DNA of 47,555 nt from the NCBI GenBank assembly GCA_965370045.1, contig CBDUSI010000018.1, positions 1-47,555 of the forward strand, written 5' to 3'. Below are positions 7,254-14,500 of the stretch, one piece after another. The notes under the pieces were generated by a model. It worked only from the letters and a program-made list of their open reading frames with translations. It was not told the origin of the DNA and searched no databases. This stretch comes from CAZONU01 sp965370045. GTDB taxonomy: Bacteria; Planctomycetota; SZUA-567; JAKLDR01. Within the stretch, counting starts at the first letter, position 1. Each line of letters starts with the position of its first letter. The position numbers and the translations under genes were made by a program.

Positions 7254-8092
7254 GCGACGAGCGCGAAGGGGCCGCCCCCGACCTCCTCGCCAGCGAGGAG
7301 GTCGCGCCCGACTCCGACGAGGTCGTCGCCGTGGGGGACGGCTCCGAGGGGCCGGAGGTCGTCGAGTCCGCCGGACTGGACCTGGAGGAAGTCGAGGAAG
7401 AAGAGGTCGAGTACGTTTACGGGGACGAAGACGGCAACGTTATCGAGGCTCCCGACGGCGAGATAGACTCCGAACACTACGAAGAGGAAATCATCGACGT
7501 CATCGAGGGCGGCGAAGAGGGCGCGCAAGTCACCGACCCGTCCGCGCCCACCGTGAACATTCCCCCGGGGGAGCGCCCCACCCGGCGCGTTCGTTCGGGC
7601 TCGACCCGGCGGCAGTCCGGGCGGCAGTCCGCCCGGTTCTCCACCCGGCAGATGGACCCCGCGGCGGCCCGGAAGCATGCCCGGCTCAAGACCATCTTGC
7701 TGCTGGGCTCCATCGCGCTGATCCCGATCCTGATCATCGCCATCCTGGCCACCGCATATGTCAAGTACTGGAGGCCGCGCCCGCCCAAGCCGGTGGTGGT
7801 CATGAACGACTACCACAAGGGCCTGGGCATCTACCGCCAGGCCCTGGCCAACATGCGCGCCGCGGACAAGTTCTACAGGAACAACGACGACGCCCGCTCC
7901 GCGCCTCTTTACAAAGAGGCCGAGCGGGAATTCGAGACGGCCAGAGACCTGATGCAGGGCTGGCTCGACCGGAATCCCGGCGAGGGCTACTCCCACGTCG
8001 AGAACAGCATCACCCAGATATGGCCGCTGCTCAAGGAAGTGAAAGAAAAGCTCTCCATGATCGACATGCGCAACGACATGGGCAACAGGTAG
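7250..8092 (+). CDS. Acidic single-pass membrane protein, unknown function
   Basis: The product is 280 residues. Residues 1-90 are extremely acidic (runs such as LEEVEEEEVEYVYGDEDG). They are followed by an arginine/serine-rich basic linker (about 110-145) and one transmembrane segment (about 147-172). A helical extracytoplasmic domain of about 105 residues with tyrosine and charged pairs resembles a TPR-like helix bundle. The positive-inside rule puts the acidic tail in the cytoplasm. It is coupled by ATGA overlap to the coiled-coil lipoprotein upstream. tyrS follows 17 bases later, probably on the same transcript. I do not recognise the family. Confidence 0.75.
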   Translation: MSDEREGAAPDLLASEEVAPDSDEVVAVGDGSEGPEVVESAGLDLEEVEEEEVEYVYGDEDGNVIEAPDGEIDSEHYEEEIIDVIEGGEEGAQVTDPSAPTVNIPPGERPTRRVRSGSTRRQSGRQSARFSTRQMDPAAARKHARLKTILLLGSIALIPILIIAILATAYVKYWRPRPPKPVVVMNDYHKGLGIYRQALANMRAADKFYRNNDDARSAPLYKEAEREFETARDLMQGWLDRNPGEGYSHVENSITQIWPLLKEVKEKLSMIDMRNDMGNR

Positions 8093-8109
8093 CCCGGACG
8101 CCGCTGGCC

Positions 8110-9306
8110 GTGGAACCCGACCTCAAGAGACACCTGGCGACCATCCGCCGCGGGGCCGTGGAAATCCACACAGAGGCGGAGTTGGAGGCCAAGGTCCGCC
8201 GCGCGGTCGAGAGCGGCAAGCCGCTGCGCGTCAAGCTGGGCCTGGACCCCACCGCCCCGGACATCCACCTGGGCCACACCGTGGTGCTCGGCAAGCTGCG
8301 CCAGTTCCAGGACCTCGGCCACCAGGCGGTGCTGATAATCGGCGACTACACCTCCCGGGTGGGCGACCCCTCGGGCAAGAGCAAGACCCGCCCGCCGCTC
8401 TCCGACGAGGAAATAGAATCAAACCTCAAGACCTACCTGGACCAGGTCAGCGCGGTGCTGGACGTCGAGAAGCTGGAGGTCCGCCGGAACGGCGAGTGGC
8501 TGGCGAAGATGAGCTTCGCCGACGTCCTCAAGATGGCCGGAAGCAGCACCGTGGCCCGCATACTGGAGCGCGACGACTTCGCCAAGCGCCTCAAGGCGGG
8601 CACGCCCATCGGGGTCCACGAGATGCTCTATCCCCTGATGCAGGCCAAGGACTCCGTGGAGATCGCCGCCGACGTGGAACTGGGGGGCACCGACCAGACC
8701 TTTAACCTTCTCGCCGGCCGCGACATGCAGCGCGCCGCCGGGCAGAAGCCCCAGGTGGCCCTCACCGTGCCGCTGCTGGTGGGCCTGGACGGCACCGAGA
8801 AGATGTCGAAGTCCCTCGGCAATTACGTCGGCGTAACCGAGGCGCCCGGCGAGATGTTCGGCAAGCTGATGAGCCTGTCGGACGAGTTGATGGCCGACTA
8901 CTTCGTGCTGCTCACCGACTTCGACGACAAGAAGATCGGCGAGATCCTCGCCGGCCACCCCCGCGAGGCCAAGGAGCGGCTGGCCAGAAAGATAGTGACG
9001 CGCTACCACTCCGCGGAAGCCGCCAAGAGCGCCGCGGAGGAGTTTCGCCGGGTGTTCTCCGAGAAGAAGCAGCCCAGCGAGATGATCGAGATAAAGCTGC
9101 CCGCCGCGAAGGTGAACGTTATCGAACTCCTGGTGCTGGCCGGCCACGCCAAGACCAAGAGTGAGGCCCGGCGCCTCATATCCGGAGGCGGCGTATCCAT
9201 CGACGGCAAGAGGATCCTCGACCTGCACTCCGACATATCTCCGCCCGACGGGGCCGTGCTGCAGACCGGCAAACGCCGGTTTGCGCGCCTTCGGCCCGGC
9301 GGGTAG
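8110..9306 (+). CDS. tyrS: Tyrosyl-tRNA synthetase
   Basis: The product is 398 residues, normal for the TyrZ-like branch of bacterial TyrRS. It charges tRNA-Tyr with tyrosine using ATP in the cytoplasm. Class I signatures are present: HLGH at residues 53-56 and KMSKS at about 231-235. The tyrosine-site segment ELGGTDQTFNLLAGRDMQ is also clear. The C-terminal 65 residues (VIELLVLAGHAKTKSEARRL onward) form the S4 RNA-binding domain. The GTG start is 17 bases after the previous stop and has only a weak ribosome site, so expression may depend on readthrough from upstream. A promoter for the next gene lies inside its last codons. Confidence 0.96.
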   Translation: MEPDLKRHLATIRRGAVEIHTEAELEAKVRRAVESGKPLRVKLGLDPTAPDIHLGHTVVLGKLRQFQDLGHQAVLIIGDYTSRVGDPSGKSKTRPPLSDEEIESNLKTYLDQVSAVLDVEKLEVRRNGEWLAKMSFADVLKMAGSSTVARILERDDFAKRLKAGTPIGVHEMLYPLMQAKDSVEIAADVELGGTDQTFNLLAGRDMQRAAGQKPQVALTVPLLVGLDGTEKMSKSLGNYVGVTEAPGEMFGKLMSLSDELMADYFVLLTDFDDKKIGEILAGHPREAKERLARKIVTRYHSAEAAKSAAEEFRRVFSEKKQPSEMIEIKLPAAKVNVIELLVLAGHAKTKSEARRLISGGGVSIDGKRILDLHSDISPPDGAVLQTGKRRFARLRPGG

Positions 9307-9309
9307 AAT
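9281..9309 (+). promoter_or_regulatory. Promoter of the PTS IIA-antiporter-PII unit
   Basis: TTGCGC (9281-9286), 17 bases, TAGAAT (9304-9309). It overlaps the last codons of tyrS. The leader would be about 57 bases and includes GAGAGGA before the ATG at 9373. Confidence 0.65.
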
Positions 9310-9372
9310 CGGTCACTCGCCCTCAACGCAGACGGACATCCGGGGAAGCTCTTCGAGAGAGGAAAACCAGGA

Positions 9373-9828
9373 ATGAAACTCAGCGATCACCTCAGCGTGG
9401 AGTTCGTGTCCATGAAGCTGGCCAGCACCACCAAGCAGGAGGCCGTCCGCGAGCTGGCCGAACTGCTCAGGGGCAGCCCCAGCGTGGTTGACTTCGACAA
9501 GTACCTGACCGACGTCTTCGCCCGCGAGGAGCAGGCCTCCACCGGCATCGGCCGCGGCGCGGCCATTCCCCACGCGCGCACCGAGGCGGTCAGCGACTTC
9601 GTGGTCGCCGTGGGCCGCACCGCCGAGCCCCTGGATTTCGGTTCCATCGACGGCAGCCCGGTGAACACCATCGTGCTGATGGGCACGCCCCAGGCCAAGG
9701 TCAGTATGTACCTCAAGCTGCTGGCCCATCTCAGCCACCTGATAAAGACCAACGGCTTCCTGGACGCGCTGCGGGACGCACCCGACGCCCAGGCGGTGGT
9801 CGACCTCTTCAAGGCCCACGAGCACTAG
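9373..9828 (+). CDS. PTS EIIA (PtsN/fructose-type) domain protein
   Basis: The product is a 151-residue single domain of the EIIA-2 family. The phosphorylatable histidine is in GRGAAIPHAR (about residues 57-66), and the LMGTPQAKVSMYLKLLAHLS stretch is typical. In the nitrogen-PTS branch such proteins accept phosphate from a PEP-fed chain and regulate targets, including potassium and cation transporters, rather than carry sugar. No sugar IIB/IIC gene is nearby and the next gene is a cation:proton antiporter, so a regulatory role on that antiporter is the likeliest reading (inference). No EI or HPr gene is in the window. Confidence 0.88.
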   Translation: MKLSDHLSVEFVSMKLASTTKQEAVRELAELLRGSPSVVDFDKYLTDVFAREEQASTGIGRGAAIPHARTEAVSDFVVAVGRTAEPLDFGSIDGSPVNTIVLMGTPQAKVSMYLKLLAHLSHLIKTNGFLDALRDAPDAQAVVDLFKAHEH

Positions 9829-9843
9829 CAGGTCGTTCCCCCC

Positions 9844-11145
9844 GTGTGGGACTTCGTCCTCAGTAACTTTCACGATCTGCAGAACTGGCTGCTGGTCGGC
9901 GCCCTTATCCTGTTAGGGCACGCCGGCGGCAAGCTCGCCGGGCGCGGCCGCCTGCCCTCGGTGGTGGGCTACCTGGCCATCGGCGTGCTGCTGGGCCGCT
10001 CGCTGGGCAACGTCGTGGACGCCAAGAGCGCCGAGGCGTTCCACCTGGTCACCGACTTCGGCCTGGGCATCGTGGCCTTCGTGATCGGCTCGGAGCTCTC
10101 CGCCGCGGTGCTCAAGCGCATGGGCCGGACGCTCGTCGCGGTCTTGTGCTGCGAGGCCCTGGGCGCAGTGCTGGTCGTCTTCGGCCTGGTCTGGGCGCTG
10201 GGCGAAGTCACCGCCGGGACCGGGTTCCCAGTGCTGCCCAAGGACATTCCAGCGCTGCCCGCCGCGCTGGTCTTCGGGGCGCTGGCCGCGGCCACCGCAC
10301 CGGCGGGCACCGTGGCGGTGATCCAGGAGTGCAAGGCCAAGGGGCCGATGACCCGGATGCTGCTGGCGGTGGTGGGCTTGGACGACGGCCTGGCCATAAT
10401 TCTCTACGCCTTCGCGGCCGCGGCGGCCAAGGCGCTGCTGAGCCACAGCGACCTCTCGATGGGCGCGGCGGTAGGCTGGCCGTTCCTGGAGATCCTCGGC
10501 TCGCTGGCGCTGGGCGGCGCGGTCGGCGCGGCGCTGGCCGCGGCGGCGGCGCGCACCCGCGCGCGCGGCGAGCTTCTGACCTTGACGCTCGGCGCGGTGC
10601 TCTTGACGACCGGGCTGTCCAACGTGCTGCACCTCTCGCTGATCCTCGCCAACCTGGCGCTGGGCATGGCCGTGGTCAACATCTCCCGGCGGGAGGCCGA
10701 GCGCACCGCCACCGCGGTCAACCAGATCACCCACCCGGTGTACGTACTCTTCTTCGTGGTGGCCGGCGCGCACCTTGACCTGGAGCTGCTGGCCAAGGCG
10801 GGGGGGCTGCTCATGCTGCTTTACATTATCGGCCGCAGCATCGGCAAGATGGGCGGGGCCTGGGCCGGGGCGCGGCTGGGCGGGGCCGAGCCCAACGTGC
10901 GCCGCTACCTGGGGATGGGGCTTCTGCCCCAGGCCGGGGTGGCCGTGGGGCTGGCCCTGCTGGTCGCGCGGGAGTTCGCGAACCTGGGCGAGGCCGGCAA
11001 GCAACTGGGCAGCCTGGTCATCAACACGATTGCGGCAACGACCGTATTCTTCGAGATCGTCGGGCCGATTGCCGCCAAGGTCGCGCTGACCAAGGCCGGC
11101 GAGATCAACGTCAAGACCGAAGAGGAAGCGGGGGAAGAGCAATGA
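9844..11145 (+). CDS. Cation:proton antiporter, CPA2 (Kef/NapA) family
   Basis: The product is 433 residues with about 12 hydrophobic segments. It contains the ATAPAGTVAVIQECKAKG unwound-helix region and the ion-site motif VGLDDGLAIILYAF, where the paired aspartates match the DD of electrogenic CPA2 exchangers. It would exchange Na+ or K+ for H+ across the inner membrane. No C-terminal RCK/TrkA-N domain is present, unlike KefB/C. Regulation may instead come from the PII-like protein encoded by the next gene, whose ATG overlaps this stop, and from the upstream PTS IIA protein. GTG start 15 bases after the previous stop, with a weak ribosome site. Confidence 0.9.
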   Translation: MWDFVLSNFHDLQNWLLVGALILLGHAGGKLAGRGRLPSVVGYLAIGVLLGRSLGNVVDAKSAEAFHLVTDFGLGIVAFVIGSELSAAVLKRMGRTLVAVLCCEALGAVLVVFGLVWALGEVTAGTGFPVLPKDIPALPAALVFGALAAATAPAGTVAVIQECKAKGPMTRMLLAVVGLDDGLAIILYAFAAAAAKALLSHSDLSMGAAVGWPFLEILGSLALGGAVGAALAAAAARTRARGELLTLTLGAVLLTTGLSNVLHLSLILANLALGMAVVNISRREAERTATAVNQITHPVYVLFFVVAGAHLDLELLAKAGGLLMLLYIIGRSIGKMGGAWAGARLGGAEPNVRRYLGMGLLPQAGVAVGLALLVAREFANLGEAGKQLGSLVINTIAATTVFFEIVGPIAAKVALTKAGEINVKTEEEAGEEQ

Positions 11146-11477
11146 AGCTGCTGGCCGTGATTATCAACGACGAGGAGCACAAGCAGGACGTGCTCGAGGT
11201 CCTGCTGGACCTCGACGTGCGCGGCCTGACCATCGCCGACACCGAGAGCGTGGTGCACCTGCTGGCCGAGGAGGCTCCCATCTTCATGGGCCTGCGCCAG
11301 ATGTTCAGCGGCACCAAGGAGTACAACAAGACCATCTTCGGGGTCAGCGGCCGCGAGGACATCCTGAAGGCGCTGGACGAGAGCCTCAAGGAGGTCAATC
11401 TGGACCTCTCCGCGTCCGGGGTGGGCTACGCCTTCACCGTGCCGATTGACGGGATTATCGAGGGTCCGGAGGAGTAG
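11142..11477 (+). CDS. PII-like signalling protein
   Basis: The product is 111 residues with the beta-alpha-beta pattern of the PII/ferredoxin-like trimer fold. It starts MKLLAVIINDEEHKQDVLEV, then RGLTIADTESV, and ends GVGYAFTVPIDGIIEG. The canonical T-loop with the uridylylated tyrosine of GlnB/GlnK is not obvious; the loop region instead holds MFSGTKEYNKTIFG. Its start overlaps the antiporter stop by four bases. PII-like proteins coupled to transporters (SbtB with SbtA, GlnK with AmtB) bind adenine nucleotides and gate them, so a sensor for the antiporter is the likely role. Family assignment is by pattern, not search. Confidence 0.7.
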   Translation: MKLLAVIINDEEHKQDVLEVLLDLDVRGLTIADTESVVHLLAEEAPIFMGLRQMFSGTKEYNKTIFGVSGREDILKALDESLKEVNLDLSASGVGYAFTVPIDGIIEGPEE

Positions 11478-11503
11478 GGGGAGGGGAAGAGTAATGTTGC
11501 CCC

Positions 11504-11533
11504 TTGCGCACACGCCCGGCCGGGCGTTAGAAT
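11504..11533 (+). promoter_or_regulatory. Promoter of the HRPGK lipoprotein gene
   Basis: TTGCGC (11504-11509), 18 bases, TAGAAT (11528-11533). The transcript would begin near 11540, ahead of the GGGGAGGG ribosome site. Confidence 0.6.
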
Positions 11534-11565
11534 ACGCCCCGGCTCGAAGTGGGGAGGGCAAGAGG

Positions 11566-12066
11566 ATGTATAGGTCCGCTGTCTTGTTCGCGTTCGCCGC
11601 CTTGCTGGCGGCCTCCGGCTGCACGACGATGGTCAGCTCCGGCCCGCCGCGCCGCCGGCACCCACCCGGCCGGGCCCGGGGATGGGGACACGCCAACCCG
11701 CGGCTGGTGGTCATCGCCGGCACGGGCGTCAGATACGTGGCCGACATCGACGACGACATCTTCATCCACGGAGGCCTGTGGTACCGCTTCTCCGGCGGGG
11801 TCTGGTTCCGCTGCGGAACCTGGGGCGGCGGTTGGGCGCGCATCTCCGCGCCGCCGGTCGCCTTTCACAGGATTCCCCCGAAACACGTCAAGCACCGGGT
11901 GATCAGGGGGCACAGACCTCCTCCACCCCGTCATCGGCCGCCCCCCCCCAAGCACCGCCCTGGCAAGGGCCCCAAGCATCGCCCTGGCAAGGGATCCAAG
12001 AGCCCTAAGCACCGCCCTGGCAAGGAACCCAAGGGACCCAAGCGCCGCGGCAAGGGCCGCTGGTAA
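11566..12066 (+). CDS. Lipoprotein with basic HRPGK tandem-repeat tail
   Basis: The product is 166 residues. The signal peptide ends in a clear lipobox (LLAASGC, Cys at residue 19). The middle has a small beta-rich module with WYRFSGGVWFR and GTWGGGW, a pattern seen in short secreted proteins of several phyla. The last 60 residues are proline/lysine/arginine-rich, with three copies of KHRPGK separated by G/S/P residues. The DNA there is a tandem repeat, so copy number may vary. The tail would bind polyanions, which is inference. The ATG is chosen for GGGGAGGG upstream and lipobox position. The PA2779/PA2778-like pair follows. Confidence 0.75.
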   Translation: MYRSAVLFAFAALLAASGCTTMVSSGPPRRRHPPGRARGWGHANPRLVVIAGTGVRYVADIDDDIFIHGGLWYRFSGGVWFRCGTWGGGWARISAPPVAFHRIPPKHVKHRVIRGHRPPPPRHRPPPPKHRPGKGPKHRPGKGSKSPKHRPGKEPKGPKRRGKGRW

Positions 12067-12084
12067 GAGTTCGGGAGGAACGCC

Positions 12085-12444
12085 ATGTACAAAGCTGTCT
12101 GTGTGCTGGCCTGCGCGACCCTGGGCTTCGCGCTCTGGGCGCACCCCGCGCGCGCCGCGGTGGCCCCCTCCCGCGGGCGGGTCGAGACCCTGCGCGACAA
12201 GAACCTGCGCCGCGTGCGCCGGCTGCTCCAGGAGAAGGAGGTCCGCCGGCAGCTGGCCAAGATCGGCATGAAGCGCGACGAGATCGAGAAGCGCCTGGCA
12301 AACGCCGAGGACGCCGAGATCGAGGCGCTCGCCGACCGGCTGGACAGCATGGCCGCCGGCCGAGGCGCCCTTGGCGTGGTCGTCGCCCTGCTGGTCATCG
12401 CCGCGCTGGTCCTGCTGATCATCTGGATGGCCGAACGCGTCTGA
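12085..12444 (+). CDS. PA2779-like small membrane protein
   Basis: The product is 119 residues. A signal sequence (about 1-25, ending ARA) is followed by a charged helical part (VRRLLQEKEVRRQLAKIGMK, then EIEALADRLDSMAAG) and a C-terminal transmembrane segment (about 93-115). This order, with the R-x-Q-L-x-x-x-G and aspartate-serine-x-x-A-G elements, matches the Pseudomonas PA2779 family. That family is usually encoded next to a PA2778-family C39 peptidase, as here (13 bases downstream). The function is not established; the pairing suggests a substrate or partner of the peptidase. ATG with GGGAGGA upstream. Confidence 0.75.
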   Translation: MYKAVCVLACATLGFALWAHPARAAVAPSRGRVETLRDKNLRRVRRLLQEKEVRRQLAKIGMKRDEIEKRLANAEDAEIEALADRLDSMAAGRGALGVVVALLVIAALVLLIIWMAERV

Positions 12445-12457
12445 CCGTCGCGGCGTC

Positions 12458-13525
12458 TTGAGACCTTCTTGCCTCGCGGCCCCGGCGGCCGCCCTGGCCC
12501 TGGCGCTGGTCGCCGGTTGTGCGCCGCGCGGCGAGGTGCTGCGCGCCGAGCTGGTTTCCGGCCAGCGCCCCGGCCGCTACATCCCCCTTAAGTTCGTCAA
12601 GCAAGAGCCCAACCGCTGCGGCAGCGCGGTGCTCTCAGAGGTGCTGGCCCACTGGGGCGCGCCGCGCGCGGGTGAGGAGCATCTCGCGAAAGAGGTCTAC
12701 TCCGAAAGCCTGCGTGCCTCGCTCAACGTGGACCTGGCCGCCGCCGCCCGCCGCCGGGGCCTGGTGGTCCGCGACGGGCCCAGCAGCGTCACCGAGCTGC
12801 GCGCCGCGATCGCGAGCGGCTACCCCGCGGTGGTGATGATCACCCTGAGTCCCCACGTCCTCGGCCGCAAGCACTTCCTGGCGGTCAAGGGGGTGGACTC
12901 CCAACGCGGCTACATGCTGGCCGACGACGGGGGCCGGGCCGACGCGGTGCTCCGGCCGCGGCCCTTCCGCCGCGACTGGCGGGCCTCCAGGTTCTGGGCG
13001 CTCTACTGCTGGCCGGCTTCGAAACCCCCGCCGTGGGCCGCGCCACCCGAGGATCTGGCCGCCGGGCTGATCCTGGAGGGACGGGGCGAGCTGGAGGCGG
13101 CCACCAAAGCCTACCTCCGCGCGCTGGGCGGGGACCCCAAGCTTTGGGAAGCCCACTTCAACCTGGGCAACGTTGAGTTGTCCCGAGGAAAACCCACCAC
13201 TGCCGCCGCCCGCTACCGGCAGGCGCTCGCCCTAAAGCCCGACGAGCCCGACATTCTCAACAACCTGGCCTACACCATACTGAAAGCGGGCGGGGAACCG
13301 GCCGAGGCTGAGAAGCTGGCCCGCCGGGCGCTTGAGAAATCCGCGGCGAAGAGCGCCGAGCGGGTCCGCGCCGGGCACACCCTGGGGCTCGTGCTGGCCG
13401 CGCGCGGCAAGAAGGCCGAGGCCCGCCGGTCGCTGGCCCAGGCCATCAAAGAGGCCGAGGACATCAAGCAGGCCGGGCTGGCCCGCGCGGCGCGCGCCGA
13501 CCTCGAAAGGCTGGATAAGAAGTAG
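12458..13525 (+). CDS. PA2778-like C39-family cysteine peptidase lipoprotein with TPRs
   Basis: The product is 355 residues from a TTG start. It is a lipoprotein (LALALVAGC, Cys at about 21). The peptidase-C39-like domain (about 45-185) has the cysteine in QEPNRCGSAVLSEVLAHWG and the histidine in GRKHFLAVKGV; ADDGG takes the usual DP position. Three or more TPR units follow (about 200-350; HFNLGNVELSRGKPTTAAAR is the clearest), which usually bind proteins. The C39 fold suggests cleavage after a double-glycine-like site or a related amidase reaction at the membrane surface. No ABC transporter is attached. It ends 14 bases from the convergent DUF106-like gene. Confidence 0.8.
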   Translation: MRPSCLAAPAAALALALVAGCAPRGEVLRAELVSGQRPGRYIPLKFVKQEPNRCGSAVLSEVLAHWGAPRAGEEHLAKEVYSESLRASLNVDLAAAARRRGLVVRDGPSSVTELRAAIASGYPAVVMITLSPHVLGRKHFLAVKGVDSQRGYMLADDGGRADAVLRPRPFRRDWRASRFWALYCWPASKPPPWAAPPEDLAAGLILEGRGELEAATKAYLRALGGDPKLWEAHFNLGNVELSRGKPTTAAARYRQALALKPDEPDILNNLAYTILKAGGEPAEAEKLARRALEKSAAKSAERVRAGHTLGLVLAARGKKAEARRSLAQAIKEAEDIKQAGLARAARADLERLDKK

Positions 13526-13539
13526 GGCTCGCGCCAGGC

Positions 13540-14499
13540 TCAGTTCACCCGCAGGGCGAAACGGAAGCCCACCCCGCCGCCGATGGCCACGAGGATGTAC
13601 AGCCCCATCCACTGGAACCAGAGGTTCCACCAAGCCACCGGCATGCTGTCCTTGAGGGCGAACTGGACCGTCTGCATGTGGTCCATGGTCGGCGTGTCGT
13701 AGACCAGGTAGGTGAGGAACTCGGGGGGCTTGGACTTGCCCTTGAAGATCGGGAAGTCGATCTCGCGGCTCTTCATGCCCTCCTCGGTGGGGTAGCGGAT
13801 GGTTATCTTGTGCTCGCCTTCCTTCTCGGCCTTCACCGTCCAGTGGGCCTCGATGCCGCGCTCCGGCAGGGGGGTGTTGCCCCAGGTGAAGGGGTTCCAC
13901 CACTTGGCGGGATCGTCCAGGGCGATTGTCATGGCCTCCGTCCGCTTCTTCTTCTCCTCGGGGTTCTCCACGTACCTGACCACCGGAGAGACCGGTCCGC
14001 CGATTATCGCCACGTCATCCTTGTTGCTGACCAGCATGGTCGCGTAGCCCTTGGCCTCGTTCTCGAAGCATGCGACGACCTTCACCTCCTTCTCGGGGCC
14101 TACCGGGTCGTAGCCCAGGCGCACCCCGACCCACATGCAGATGACCAGCACGGGGGGCACGGTGAATATCGCGGGCTTGAGCGAGCTCCACATGTACTTG
14201 CCGCTGATGCGCTTGGAGACGCCCATCAGTTGGGTGACGCGCTCGTCGTTACCGGCCCCCTTGGCCTCGGCGGTGAACTTCTTGAGCTTCTTGAGGTCCT
14301 CCTTGCACTTGCCGAGCAGCTTCTGCCTGCTGAAGAACTTCTGGAAGAGGTTGACCCCCAGGCCGGTGATCAGCCCCACGGCGGCCACCCCCCAGACCCC
14401 GCCCAGCTTGGTGGTCCAGCCCAGCAGGAAGTCGCAAATGGGGTAGAACGGCACGATCACCGGGTCAAGCAGCTCGATCACAATCCACTGAAAGTCCAC
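13540..14499 (-). CDS. EMC3/TMCO1 (DUF106)-like membrane protein with extracytoplasmic insert
   Basis: The product is 319 residues. TM1 (about 34-56) is followed by a lysine-rich coiled coil (57-100), TM2 (about 108-128), an extracytoplasmic domain of about 155 residues and TM3 (about 290-312, with WMGLYILVAIGGGVGFRF). This order, KYMWSSLKPAIFTVPPV and the YIL-x-R-x-L end of TM3 match archaeal DUF106 and eukaryotic EMC3/TMCO1, relatives of the YidC/Oxa1/Get1 insertases. The large insert between TM2 and TM3 is atypical. The GTG at 14499 is chosen over the GTG at 14514 because AGGAGG lies six bases upstream. It begins one base after the dikinase stop. A membrane-insertase or chaperone role is inferred by homology only. 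Confidence 0.7.
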   Translation of the reverse strand: MDFQWIVIELLDPVIVPFYPICDFLLGWTTKLGGVWGVAAVGLITGLGVNLFQKFFSRQKLLGKCKEDLKKLKKFTAEAKGAGNDERVTQLMGVSKRISGKYMWSSLKPAIFTVPPVLVICMWVGVRLGYDPVGPEKEVKVVACFENEAKGYATMLVSNKDDVAIIGGPVSPVVRYVENPEEKKKRTEAMTIALDDPAKWWNPFTWGNTPLPERGIEAHWTVKAEKEGEHKITIRYPTEEGMKSREIDFPIFKGKSKPPEFLTYLVYDTPTMDHMQTVQFALKDSMPVAWWNLWFQWMGLYILVAIGGGVGFRFALRVN

Positions 14500-14500
14500 G

